A stretch of DNA of 59,103 nucleotides from NCBI RefSeq assembly GCF_002150505.1, contig NZ_MSSV01000027.1, positions 1-59,103 of the forward strand. The letters run 5' to 3'. How positions within the stretch are numbered: the first letter of the stretch is position 1; the number at the start of each line of letters is the position of its first letter. Position numbers and translations under genes: made by a program. The notes below the pieces were generated by a model, which was given only the letters and a program-made list of their open reading frames with translations, was not told the origin of the DNA and searched no databases. This document shows positions 25,783 to 34,272 of the stretch, piece after piece. The DNA is from Algoriphagus ratkowskyi. GTDB lineage: Bacteria; Bacteroidota; Bacteroidia; Cytophagales; Cyclobacteriaceae.

Positions 25783-27044
25783 ATTTATTTAAACTCAGTT
25801 GGAAATATTTGACCTTCAGGCCACTTTCAACAGGTCTAAATGTGTTTTTGCTTGCTCTTGGATTGGCTATTATCACCGTTCTGCTACTGATGCAGGATCA
25901 GTTCGAGAAGAAAATGAATCAGGATGCCGCGGGCATTGACTTGGTAGTTGGAGCTAAGGGGAGCCCTTTGCAATTGATTTTGGCGGGTGTATATCATATT
26001 GATTTTCCGACAGGAAATATCCCGATGGATGAAGCGCAAAAATTGTCCAGAAACCGATTAGTAAAGAATATCATTCCGATGGCTCTTGGTGATAATTACC
26101 AAGGGTTTAGAATAGTAGGTACTAATCATGATTATCCAGGGCTTTATGAGGCAGAGATGCAAAGTGGAGAGCTTTGGGCAAAGCCTTTTGAAGTTGTTTT
26201 GGGAGCAGAAGTTGCTGGGAAATCTGGCTATGTGGTAGGAGATGAGTTCTTGGGCAGTCATGGAATAAGTGTGGGAAGCCATGAGCATGATGCAAATAAC
26301 TTTAGGGTAGTCGGTATTTTAGAAAGGAAAGGCAACGTACTAGATCGGTTGATCTTGACCAGTGTGGAATCTATATGGTTTACCCATGACGTAGAAGGTG
26401 TGGCTGAAACAAACGATTCTACTGGTAATGAAGAAATACACCCTGTACTAAATCTTCAAGATTCTGTCGCAACTAGAGGGTTTCCGAAAACCACTGAATC
26501 TCGAGAGTTGACCACTCTTTTGATCCAATATAGAAACCCTATGGCGGCAATTCAGCTCCCAAGGTTGATTAACTCAGGGACCTCCATGCAGGCGGCTTCG
26601 CCTTCTTTTGAGATGTCTAGGCTCTTCGAATTACTTGGTGTGGGAATTACGCTGTTACAAGGTTTAGCGATAGTGATTATAGGTGTTTCAGGACTTGGGA
26701 TTTTCATTGCACTATATAATTCGCTCAAGGAAAGAAAATATGATCTAGCAATTCTAAGAGCTATTGGTGCATCGAGAGGGCAGCTTTTACTATTAATTTT
26801 TCTAGAAGGGATTATGCTGACTTTTATGGGTGCAATTCTTGGGATTTTGCTTGGACACACATTCCTTTCTGTGATCATTTCTCAAAATGAGCAAGGTGTA
26901 ATCGGTACACTTGAGCCATGGGTTTTCCTTAAGAAAGAACTTTGGATAGTAATTTATGCGTTAGTGGTGGGAGTTTTATCTTCTATAATTCCTGCGGTTG
27001 CAGCTTATCAAACAAGCATTGCAAAGCAATTGACAAAGGCTTAA
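25779..27044 (+). CDS. FtsX-like ABC permease
   Basis: This 421-aa permease of the MacB/LolE type has one N-terminal membrane helix (about 18-40), a large periplasmic domain (about 45-280) and three C-terminal helices (about 288-315, 335-360 and 385-410) forming the FtsX domain with the ERKYDLAILRAIGAS motif (about 318-332). It overlaps the ATPase gene by 4 bp. Such pairs drive periplasmic or outer-membrane processes rather than translocation through the membrane. A short histidine-containing segment in the periplasmic domain (HGISVGSHEHDANN) could bind metal. Confidence 0.88.
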   Translation: MNLFKLSWKYLTFRPLSTGLNVFLLALGLAIITVLLLMQDQFEKKMNQDAAGIDLVVGAKGSPLQLILAGVYHIDFPTGNIPMDEAQKLSRNRLVKNIIPMALGDNYQGFRIVGTNHDYPGLYEAEMQSGELWAKPFEVVLGAEVAGKSGYVVGDEFLGSHGISVGSHEHDANNFRVVGILERKGNVLDRLILTSVESIWFTHDVEGVAETNDSTGNEEIHPVLNLQDSVATRGFPKTTESRELTTLLIQYRNPMAAIQLPRLINSGTSMQAASPSFEMSRLFELLGVGITLLQGLAIVIIGVSGLGIFIALYNSLKERKYDLAILRAIGASRGQLLLLIFLEGIMLTFMGAILGILLGHTFLSVIISQNEQGVIGTLEPWVFLKKELWIVIYALVVGVLSSIIPAVAAYQTSIAKQLTKA

Positions 27045-27072
27045 CTAGCGTGCGATTTAAAAACCCGAATAT

Positions 27073-27513
27073 ATGAAAAAGTTGAAAATAGCCTTTATAG
27101 CTGTTCTAGCGATGATTGTTGGACAAGAATCTCTGCAGGCTCAAAGTAAAAACGTTTGGCAGAGTCTCACAGAGGTCACATACAAAATCTCAGAAGACGA
27201 ATATGGCGAGCTTTATGTCCCAGTCTTCTCAGAGAATATTACGAAGTTGGAAGGTAAAGTAGTAGAAGCAGACGGTTATATCATTCCTTTCGAAGGTATG
27301 TTTAAGCCCGAGCACATCATATTGTCAAGTTTACCACTTGCAGAATGTTTCTTTTGTGGCTCTGGTGGCCCAGAGACAGTGATGGAGGTGGATATGGCTA
27401 CACCGATTAAATACACATCTAATAGAGTGCGGGTGCGTGGAACGCTAACTTTGAACAGTAAGGATCCTGAGAAGTTGATGTATATCTTGAAGAATGGAAC
27501 GCTGGTTGATTAA
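27073..27513 (+). CDS. DUF3299-like secreted protein with CxxC
   Basis: This 146-aa protein has a signal peptide (about 1-24, ending LQAQ). The mature part has LEGKVVEADGYIIPFEG (59-75) and LPLAECFFCGSGGPETVMEV (88-107), which follow the DUF3299 pattern of a 'GYxxPLE' strand and a later Cys/Pro/Gly-rich loop. Cys92 and Cys95 form a CxxC that could bind metal or form a disulphide. DUF3299 proteins are often encoded with LolD/FtsX-type ABC genes, as here, 28 bp after the permease. The proposed link is that all three form one envelope-acting complex, perhaps involving a metal (inference). Confidence 0.7.
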   Translation: MKKLKIAFIAVLAMIVGQESLQAQSKNVWQSLTEVTYKISEDEYGELYVPVFSENITKLEGKVVEADGYIIPFEGMFKPEHIILSSLPLAECFFCGSGGPETVMEVDMATPIKYTSNRVRVRGTLTLNSKDPEKLMYILKNGTLVD

Positions 27514-27563
27514 AAACTTTTTTTAATCGCTGACTTTTATAAAGGATTGCGAAAATGCTACTT

Positions 27564-27598
27564 AACCTTAGAGGTGTAATAAACCTCTAAGGTTTTAG
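27564..27598. terminator. Bidirectional terminator hairpin
   Basis: AACCTTAGAGGT (27564-27575) and ACCTCTAAGGTT (27583-27594) form a perfect 12-bp stem between the convergent DUF3299-like and aminotransferase genes. The T-run is short on either side. Confidence 0.75.
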
Positions 27599-27630
27599 GA
27601 ATGAATTGCATACGAAAGTTAAGATTGATA

Positions 27631-28452
27631 TTAGTAGCAAAGTTCCCTCTCCAAATCCCTAAATTTCGCTAAAAGATCAAGTGAAACAGGCCCTGGTTTT
27701 CCATTTCCGATTTCATGGTCATCGATCTGAGTTACTGGAAGTAGGATTTTAGTAGTGCTGCTAATAAATGCTTCGTCTGCATTCAAAGCTTCCTGCATAC
27801 TTATTGGTCTGATTTGTACTTTACCAGCCAATTCAATGATATGCTTACGGGTAATTCCCATGAGTACATGTGAATCAGGTGTGCTGATGATTCCATTTTT
27901 AACGATGAAAAAATTGCTTCTGGAGCTCTCACTTACATGGCCATTTATATAGTACAGTACATCCTCTGCACCAGCATCATTCCAACGCATACTGTCCCAA
28001 ACTGACAATGCGTAATTGGTTGTTTTGATCTCTGGGATCGGTCTCACATATTCTAGACTAAGAAGTTTTATACCCTTTTCATACTTTTCCTGAGATGGGA
28101 AAATAAGTGATTCTGCGAAAATAAATAGTTTGCCTTTGGCAGGAGAAAAGTGATTTGGAGAAACTCCACCACTCAAAACCATTCGTAGGCCACCTTCTTT
28201 AAGATGATTTTTTTCGATCAATTCTTGAATCACCGCCTTTAGCTCTGCACGAGAATATTCAAGTGGCAGGAAGGTTTTTTCAGCAGACGAAAAAAAACGA
28301 TCCAAGTAGCTATCCAAGAAAAGGGGTTTAAAATTGACCGTTCTGAAAAAGTCAAAAATTCCATAACCTCTGATAAAACCTAGGTCCATCGGATGAATGC
28401 TTGCTTTTTCAGTTGATATTATTTGCCCGTCGGCAAAGCAGAATGGTTTCAT
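27631..28452 (-). CDS. Class IV aminotransferase / aminodeoxychorismate lyase-like
   Basis: This 273-aa fold-type IV PLP enzyme has the PLP lysine expected in the KTTNYALSVWDSMRW segment (about 142-156) and the conserved ESSRSNFFIVKNG (about 174-186) and GITRKHIIELA (about 198-208), as in branched-chain or D-amino acid aminotransferases and 4-amino-4-deoxychorismate lyase (PabC). The length favours the PabC/D-amino-acid transaminase group over IlvE. The gene is isolated, so the substrate cannot be decided. Confidence 0.82.
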   Translation of the reverse strand: MKPFCFADGQIISTEKASIHPMDLGFIRGYGIFDFFRTVNFKPLFLDSYLDRFFSSAEKTFLPLEYSRAELKAVIQELIEKNHLKEGGLRMVLSGGVSPNHFSPAKGKLFIFAESLIFPSQEKYEKGIKLLSLEYVRPIPEIKTTNYALSVWDSMRWNDAGAEDVLYYINGHVSESSRSNFFIVKNGIISTPDSHVLMGITRKHIIELAGKVQIRPISMQEALNADEAFISSTTKILLPVTQIDDHEIGNGKPGPVSLDLLAKFRDLERELCY

Positions 28453-28582
28453 AGAATTATGGGGGTTTAGAGCTTCTAAAAATAGTAGCTCTAGCTGAAT
28501 AAATCACCTTTTTTTGTGATCTTACTTTTTGTTACTATTTTGAGATTAAATAATAACTTTACGGCATATAAAACGATTTATC

Positions 28583-29002
28583 ATGAAGCGAACAATTCTA
28601 TTTTTTATTTTTACCTCATTTTTAGTATTGAACTCCTGTGGGCCGAAGGGGCCAAGTGAGAATGTAAAACTTCGCGAAGAAGTGATTGAAGTTCATGATG
28701 AGGTAATGCCAAAAATGGGACAGCTGAAATTACTGGAGCGTAAATCCCTAGAAAAAGTGGAAGAATTGGAAAGCAAAGATTCTATTGATTCAACTGAATT
28801 AGCTAAGTATAAAGCGATAGCTTATGATCTTAATCAATCGCATGAGGCTATGTTTGACTGGATGCATCAATACGAAACTGAGGATGGAGAAAAATCGAAT
28901 GAAGAACTGAAGCAATACTTAGAAGACCAAATGGAGCTGATAAGTAAAGTCAATGTTGACATGAAAGAAGCCTTAGAAAAAGCGCATTCATTGCTGAAAT
29001 AA
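28583..29002 (+). CDS. Helical lipoprotein of unknown function
   Basis: The 139-aa product has a lipoprotein signal (LVLNSC, Cys at about 19) followed by an almost entirely alpha-helical, charged region with heptad-like pattern (ELESKDSIDSTELAKYKAIA). A WMHQYE segment lies at about 93-98. Similar proteins occur in cytophagal genomes without assigned function. Its stop codon abuts the stop codon of the convergent cytochrome gene with no spacer. Confidence 0.7.
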   Translation: MKRTILFFIFTSFLVLNSCGPKGPSENVKLREEVIEVHDEVMPKMGQLKLLERKSLEKVEELESKDSIDSTELAKYKAIAYDLNQSHEAMFDWMHQYETEDGEKSNEELKQYLEDQMELISKVNVDMKEALEKAHSLLK

Positions 29003-29443
29003 TCAGAAATCAGGTTTCTGCTGCAGGTATTTTTCTACCTGGCTTGAGGTGATTTTCCCTTCGCTCATTCCCCAAATATTGTAAAGATAGGTACTGATTT
29101 GAGCGATTTCCAATGGGGTCAGTTTAGGACTTGCCGGCATAGGTTGGTTATAGACTTGACCATTTACTATGACATCCCCTTCTTGTCCGTGTTTCATTAT
29201 CCACACGGTGCGATGAATGTTGGCTTGGAAATAATCTGCATCTCGCAATGGAGGAATGAGATTGCCTACACCGGTCCCATCGCTTTGATGGCAATTTCCA
29301 CAGTGATTTTCGTAAATAGTTTTCCCATCCACAGCATATTTCATCACTTCAGGATCCTCTATTTGAGCTAGAGTGTTTTCTTCGCTTGTGCTTTTTGGGC
29401 TACATGCAACTGCCAGAAGCAAGACTATTAAAAGCTTTTTCAT
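29003..29443 (-). CDS. Cytochrome c, lipoprotein
   Basis: This 146-aa single-haem cytochrome has a lipoprotein signal (LLAVAC, Cys14) and a haem-binding CGNCH at residues 48-52. A likely axial Met lies in NQPMPAS (about 106). Its start overlaps the SCO gene by 4 bp. Such SCO-plus-cytochrome pairs normally serve assembly of, or electron transfer to, a copper-containing terminal oxidase; no oxidase genes are in the window. Confidence 0.88.
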   Translation of the reverse strand: MKKLLIVLLLAVACSPKSTSEENTLAQIEDPEVMKYAVDGKTIYENHCGNCHQSDGTGVGNLIPPLRDADYFQANIHRTVWIMKHGQEGDVIVNGQVYNQPMPASPKLTPLEIAQISTYLYNIWGMSEGKITSSQVEKYLQQKPDF

Positions 29444-30090
29444 TTGCCTAAAATCTTTGGAATATCGGATAATAATTTATCCACTTGATCTGACTTGGTT
29501 CCGTCGTAAACCCCTCGGATATGCCCCTGTTGATCTATAAGAAGAAATGCTCCAGAGTGTAAAAAGCCTCCAGGCTCATCCTGGTCAGCTTGAGCTGTGG
29601 TGATGTAGCTCGTCTGACCTATTTCGTATATTTTCTCAGCATCTCCAGTTAGAAAATTCCAAGTTTTAGCATCTTCGATTCCCAATTTCTCAGCATAATC
29701 TTTTAATACTACCTGAGTATCATGCTTGGGATCAATAGTATGACTTAATATCTTAAAGTTTGGGTTATCTCCGAATTTTTCAAAAACACGAATCATTTCC
29801 TTCTTCATAATTGGGCAGATCGTTGGACATGTTGTAAAGAAAAAATCTGCAACATAGACCTTCCCATTCACATCGGAATTGCTGATTACTTGACCTTCCT
29901 GGTTGATAAATGAAAACTCCGCGATTTGATGGTAAACAGTGTCATTGACTAAGGTTCCGCCAACAGTTTTTTCCTCCATATGCCAATTTCCAAGTTTTGG
30001 AAGAGGGGCATTGTTTTCTCCCGCAGGTTTGCATTGAGAAAAAAGGAAAGAAATAATCAGAAGAGAAAGGATAGAAAACCTTGTTTTCAT
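29440..30090 (-). CDS. SCO family copper chaperone
   Basis: This 216-aa thioredoxin-fold lipoprotein (SFLFSQC, Cys20) has the copper-binding CPTIC motif at Cys88 and Cys92 and a downstream histidine in FLHSGAFLLID (about 174-184), the three-ligand set of SCO1/PrrC proteins that deliver copper to the CuA site of cytochrome oxidase. It is translationally coupled to the cytochrome c gene behind it. Confidence 0.92.
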   Translation of the reverse strand: MKTRFSILSLLIISFLFSQCKPAGENNAPLPKLGNWHMEEKTVGGTLVNDTVYHQIAEFSFINQEGQVISNSDVNGKVYVADFFFTTCPTICPIMKKEMIRVFEKFGDNPNFKILSHTIDPKHDTQVVLKDYAEKLGIEDAKTWNFLTGDAEKIYEIGQTSYITTAQADQDEPGGFLHSGAFLLIDQQGHIRGVYDGTKSDQVDKLLSDIPKILGK

Positions 30091-30207
30091 GTGCTTTTAA
30101 TTTAATTTTTATTGGCTATCCCGATAATTATCGAAACTGGAGAAATCTAGCATGACGGATATTTATTCCTCCGTATGAGGTTTTCAAGATGCTAGGCTGA
30201 TGAGTTG

Positions 30208-30741
30208 TTATTTGTTTCTGAATTTTTTATAAAGTCTAATGGCGAGCATCAAAGTAATACCAAGTGTGATCAATCCAGCCAGACCCCAAACCATACTCAA
30301 GGTGCTTTTCAGCACGATCAGAAACACTATAGCAAATAGCAAAAGCGTAGATGCCTCATTCCATATCCTCAACTGTGTAGAGGTCCATCTAGTTCGGCCT
30401 GCCTGAAGTTCTTTGAAAAGTTTGTGACACCAGCCATGGTAGCAGTACAGTAGGAACACAAAAGCTAATTTGGCGTGCATGAAGCCCATTTCCATATAGC
30501 CCATGCGCATACTCAAAACTAATGTACCAAAGATCAATGTGAGCACGGCAGATGGCCAGGTGATGAAATACCAAAGCCGAGAAGCCATAAGGTCAAGCTG
30601 AGGTTTGAGGATATTTCGCTCTGCCAATGGGCGTTCCATTGCTTCAGTCTGATAGATGAATAATCGAACGATATAGAATAGCCCTGCAAACCAGGTAACT
30701 ACAAAAATGATGTGAAGTGCTTTGAGGTACTCGAAGGTCAT
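30208..30741 (-). CDS. hemJ: HemJ-type protoporphyrinogen IX oxidase
   Basis: This 177-aa membrane protein has four to five helices. The N-terminal LKALHIIFVVTWFAGLFYIV (about 5-24) and RLFIYQTEA carry the conserved His and Arg of the HemJ family, and KLAFVFLLYCYHGWCHKLF (about 90-108) carries further His residues. HemJ oxidises protoporphyrinogen IX to protoporphyrin IX in haem synthesis and probably binds haem itself. It lies near the cytochrome c/SCO pair but 117 bp away, and may be separate. Confidence 0.88.
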   Translation of the reverse strand: MTFEYLKALHIIFVVTWFAGLFYIVRLFIYQTEAMERPLAERNILKPQLDLMASRLWYFITWPSAVLTLIFGTLVLSMRMGYMEMGFMHAKLAFVFLLYCYHGWCHKLFKELQAGRTRWTSTQLRIWNEASTLLLFAIVFLIVLKSTLSMVWGLAGLITLGITLMLAIRLYKKFRNK

Positions 30742-30794
30742 TCTCGGAATTTTCGGCTAAATTAAGGCCTTATCTTTATAACTCTACTTTAATT

Positions 30795-31202
30795 TTGAAA
30801 AGCTCTAAGTTCATTTATTATATCCTTGTCGGGTTTGCGATTGCAATAGTGATCTGGATAGCAAAAGAATCTTTCTCTCAGCCTGGAATTGCGCGTTTTG
30901 AGGGGAAGTATGAGGAATTATCCACTTTTAGAAATGAGAATAATACTGGTCCAGTTATAAGGATCTACGCGATTAAAGCTTTGGATGATTCAAAAGATTG
31001 GATGCGGGAATATGGCGATGCAATGCCACATACTAAATACGGAAGGACTGTAGTTTTCTTTTTCTCCAATGAAGTAGATTTGGAAATCGACTTATCTCTT
31101 AAGGCCCCTTATTTTATCGAAAGCTTGCAACCTCATGTACTTGCGACCTACCAAAAGAGCCCGATGGGCGATGTGAGCTTTATTGATGGTTATCCAAAAT
31201 GA
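30795..31202 (+). CDS. Hypothetical membrane-anchored protein
   Basis: This 135-aa protein begins with TTG. One N-terminal membrane helix (FIYYILVGFAIAIVIWIA, about 6-23) is followed by an extracytoplasmic domain of about 110 residues with no recognisable motif. Its last codons overlap the meaB start by 4 bp, so it is co-translated with that gene. I do not recognise the family beyond its presence in cytophagal genomes. Confidence 0.65.
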   Translation: MKSSKFIYYILVGFAIAIVIWIAKESFSQPGIARFEGKYEELSTFRNENNTGPVIRIYAIKALDDSKDWMREYGDAMPHTKYGRTVVFFFSNEVDLEIDLSLKAPYFIESLQPHVLATYQKSPMGDVSFIDGYPK

Positions 31203-32194
31203 GAAAACGTTTTACACTAGAAGAATACAAAGAAGGTGTTCTGGCGGGAGATAGAACGAAACTCAGTCAGGCAATCACCTTGGCGGAGAGTGCTTTAGAG
31301 AGTGACTTGGCTTTGGCATCTGACTTAGTGCAGGAGCTTTTACCATATACAGGAAAGTCAATTAGGATAGGTATTACTGGAGTTCCTGGCGTTGGGAAAA
31401 GTACGTTTATAGAGGCTTTTGGAAAACTATTATTGGAGCAGGGGAAATCTGTGGCAGTCTTGGCTGTGGATCCTTCCAGTAAAAAAAGCAAAGGCAGTAT
31501 ACTCGGTGATAAAACCCGAATGGAAAACCTGGCGAGCGATAATCGAGCTTTTATCCGGCCTAGTCCGACGGGCACTACGCTTGGAGGAGTGAGTTCCAAA
31601 ACTAGGGAGGCAATGTTGCTTTGCGAAGCGGCAGGATTTGACGTGATTCTTATCGAGACAGTGGGGGTGGGGCAGTCCGAGACCACTGTAAAAGGGATGG
31701 TTGATTTCTTTCTTTTGCTGATGCTTTCAGGGGCTGGTGATGAACTTCAGGGTATCAAAAAAGGTATAATGGAAATGGCCGATGGTCTAGTGATTCATAA
31801 GGCTGACGGTGACAATCTTGCAAATGCCAAAAAGGCAAAATCAACTTACAGCAATGCACTCCACCTTTTTCCGTTGGCAGAAAATAACTGGTCACCTCCT
31901 GTGTTGATTGCTTCTTCACTTACAAAAGAAGGCTTGATTGAAATTTGGGAAATGGTACAGCAATATACTGATCAGATGCAGAGCTCCGGTTTTTGGGAGT
32001 CTAATCGTGCCGAACAGCGTCTTAATTGGCTGGACGAAAACTTACAGTTTCTACTTGGAAAATTTTTCTTGGAGCATGAGCAAGTTCAAGAAATGCTATG
32101 TCAAAATCGAAATCGTGTTGAGAATGGAGAACTCAGTCCTTTATCTCTTGCACGAGATTTGATCACTACATTTTTTAATTCAACCAAAAATTAA
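31199..32194 (+). CDS. meaB: Methylmalonyl-CoA mutase-associated GTPase MeaB
   Basis: This 331-aa G3E-family GTPase (also called ArgK) has Walker A GVPGVGKS at 61-68, the VDPSSKKSKGSILGDKTRM segment typical of MeaB at about 94-112, ETVGVGQSE as the switch/Walker B region, and HKADGDN as the guanine-binding motif. MeaB protects and loads adenosylcobalamin in methylmalonyl-CoA mutase. The mutase genes are not in the window, but a cobalamin uptake locus starts about 1 kb downstream. Confidence 0.93.
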   Translation: MRKRFTLEEYKEGVLAGDRTKLSQAITLAESALESDLALASDLVQELLPYTGKSIRIGITGVPGVGKSTFIEAFGKLLLEQGKSVAVLAVDPSSKKSKGSILGDKTRMENLASDNRAFIRPSPTGTTLGGVSSKTREAMLLCEAAGFDVILIETVGVGQSETTVKGMVDFFLLLMLSGAGDELQGIKKGIMEMADGLVIHKADGDNLANAKKAKSTYSNALHLFPLAENNWSPPVLIASSLTKEGLIEIWEMVQQYTDQMQSSGFWESNRAEQRLNWLDENLQFLLGKFFLEHEQVQEMLCQNRNRVENGELSPLSLARDLITTFFNSTKN

Positions 32195-32196
32195 AA

Positions 32197-32934
32197 ATGA
32201 AATACATAGTCATTTTAGCCTCCATTTTATGTTTCGCTTGCAGCAAGTCAGAGCAAATTGAGGCCCGACTTACCTTCAGCACCAAAACCTTTACTTCTGA
32301 AAGGTGCGTTGATGACAATTGTGCCGAAGTTAAATTGAGTTGGCCAGTGGCAGAAAATGTACCGGCGTCTTCCTTAATTAATGAGCAAATAGCACTTCAA
32401 TTACTAGCTTATTTTCAGCAGGATAAAACCTACGAAAACCTAGATTCTGCCGCTAATGATTATTTGAATTCATACGAGGATTTTAAGTCTGACTTTCCAG
32501 ATGCTCCTGGCGGTTGGTCTATTGAGGTGAACGTAGAGAAGACTTATGAATCTGATAGTACATTGAGTTTTAAGTTTGCAGAATTCAATTTCTCTGGCGG
32601 AGCACATCCGAATTCAAGTATATACTACATGAACTTTGACACCCAATCAGGCGAGTATCTGAGTATTGATCGAGTAGTATTGGATGAAAAAAAGATGTTG
32701 GAAATTGCCGAAAAGGCATTTCGCAAACATCATGAGGTAGAAGATGGAAAGTCATTGGAAGAAGCTGAGTTTTTTTTACCAGAAACAGGTTTCTTTCTCC
32801 CAAATGCCATGGGGTATGAAAATGGTAAGTTTATGCTTATATATATTCCATACGAGATTGGACCCTATGTGATGGGATATACTGAATTGGAGTTTGAGCT
32901 TAAGGATTTGGAGGGGACCGTGAGGCAGAAATAA
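32197..32934 (+). CDS. DUF3298 domain lipoprotein
   Basis: This 245-aa protein has a lipoprotein signal (LCFAC, Cys15). The mature part matches the DUF4163/DUF3298 architecture: a central FNFSGGAHPNSSIYYMNFD (about 129-147) and a C-terminal NGKFMLIYIPYEIGPYVMG (about 209-227) are characteristic. Related proteins are peptidoglycan- or surface-associated (RsiV-like fold). It follows meaB by 2 bp. Confidence 0.85.
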   Translation: MKYIVILASILCFACSKSEQIEARLTFSTKTFTSERCVDDNCAEVKLSWPVAENVPASSLINEQIALQLLAYFQQDKTYENLDSAANDYLNSYEDFKSDFPDAPGGWSIEVNVEKTYESDSTLSFKFAEFNFSGGAHPNSSIYYMNFDTQSGEYLSIDRVVLDEKKMLEIAEKAFRKHHEVEDGKSLEEAEFFLPETGFFLPNAMGYENGKFMLIYIPYEIGPYVMGYTELEFELKDLEGTVRQK

Positions 32935-33052
32935 GTCTTACTGGCATGAATTTTAAAAGACTTATATGGCTCTTAATCCACAAAAAGATGGATTTTCATG
33001 GAATGTAATTTACATAAAGATGATTTTTGTCAATCGTGTGATTGTTAAAGCG

Positions 33053-33087
33053 AAAAGCCGCTGAGAAATTACTCCCAACGGCTTTTT
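33053..33087. terminator. Bidirectional terminator hairpin
   Basis: AAAAGCCG (33053-33060) pairs with CGGCTTTT (33079-33086), with the T-run continuing. It lies between the convergent DUF3298 and propeller genes. Confidence 0.8.
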
Positions 33088-33144
33088 ATAAAAATTGAAT
33101 TACAAATTCCAAACAGTATTTCTTATGACTAATATTTCAATCTT

Positions 33145-34194
33145 CTAGTAAACCAAAAACCCAGACGGGCCTCTTCCTACGTCGAAACTTCTGATAACAG
33201 TACCAGTCTCAGATAAAACTGTTACTGTGCCATTTCCTTGAAATCCTTTAGCGTTAGCTACATAAATTTGATCGAGATCGTCATCATAACCGATTCCGTA
33301 GAAGCCCGACCCAGTCATCAATTCAGTGACAGTAGCTTTGCTACCTTCGATATCAATTGAAACTACCGTATCGTTGTAATCTGGCCATCCTGAACTTGTC
33401 AGCACGAACATTTCATCATCTCCGTCGAAAGCAATGCTTTTAGTAGCATTGGCGACAGGCACGGTATAGGAAGTGCCAAGAGTCATGCTGCTCAAATTCA
33501 CCGTATAGAAAATCACTTCATTTGCCTTCACTGCATATATCCATAATATTCCGTCCTCTGCATGGAACTGTTTTGGTGATGCTTCCAAGTCTAATGTTTT
33601 GATTACAGCTTCCTGCGTCGCGTCGATGATTTCGATTTTGTTTTCTTCAGAACCGGCAACTAGAATGTAATTACCATGAGAAAAAAGGTCTTCAGGTTTG
33701 TTAGAAACAGCAATTTTTTTGGTTACAACACCGCCATCAAGGCCGTTAACCACAGCAACATATGAATCAGGCGTAGCATAACTTGCGTCATAAGGACCGT
33801 AGTCACTTATGAAAAGCTTATTTCCATTTACCGCCAATGATCTTGGCTGATCCAATTCTGCTGACACCGCACCTATACTTTTAAAGTCCCCTGGATTTAC
33901 GATTTCTACTTTCCCGGTGTTTGCTACCAAATATAATCTGTCTGCCTCAAATACCATATCCTCAAGCAAACCCGCAAAAGGTCTCATGTTTTCTGTTTCG
34001 AAAATATTTGGAAGTAGCGCTTCGGAAGATGGATTTAAGTGATAGACTTCGCCATCATTGGTTCCAAAATTCCCTTCGTTCATGATCAGAATCCCGTTGT
34101 TGTATTTGCCTAAAGGCTTTTCTTCGCCGCTATCAGAGCAGGCAAAAGAGACGGAAATCAGGGCAGCTGCCCACAGTAGTTGGTTTAATTTCAT
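33145..34194 (-). CDS. BtuG-like surface beta-propeller lipoprotein (YncE/DUF5074 type)
   Basis: This 349-aa lipoprotein (VSFAC, Cys19) has about seven YncE-like blades (for example KLFISDYGPYD, SYVAVVNGLDGGVV, IEIIDATQEAVI). It follows the TonB receptor gene by 78 bp and shares its riboswitch-controlled transcript. In Bacteroides, BtuG is a surface propeller lipoprotein that binds cobalamin extremely tightly and caps the BtuB receptor; the fold, lipidation and gene order here match that model. Sequence reading alone cannot prove B12 binding. Confidence 0.8.
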   Translation of the reverse strand: MKLNQLLWAAALISVSFACSDSGEEKPLGKYNNGILIMNEGNFGTNDGEVYHLNPSSEALLPNIFETENMRPFAGLLEDMVFEADRLYLVANTGKVEIVNPGDFKSIGAVSAELDQPRSLAVNGNKLFISDYGPYDASYATPDSYVAVVNGLDGGVVTKKIAVSNKPEDLFSHGNYILVAGSEENKIEIIDATQEAVIKTLDLEASPKQFHAEDGILWIYAVKANEVIFYTVNLSSMTLGTSYTVPVANATKSIAFDGDDEMFVLTSSGWPDYNDTVVSIDIEGSKATVTELMTGSGFYGIGYDDDLDQIYVANAKGFQGNGTVTVLSETGTVIRSFDVGRGPSGFLVY

Positions 34195-34272
34195 ATGATT
34201 ATAATTTGTTGTTTTTTAGAGGCAAGTCTCTACCAATAGTATTTTGCTTGTCTGCCTCAAGCAGACTTGATT

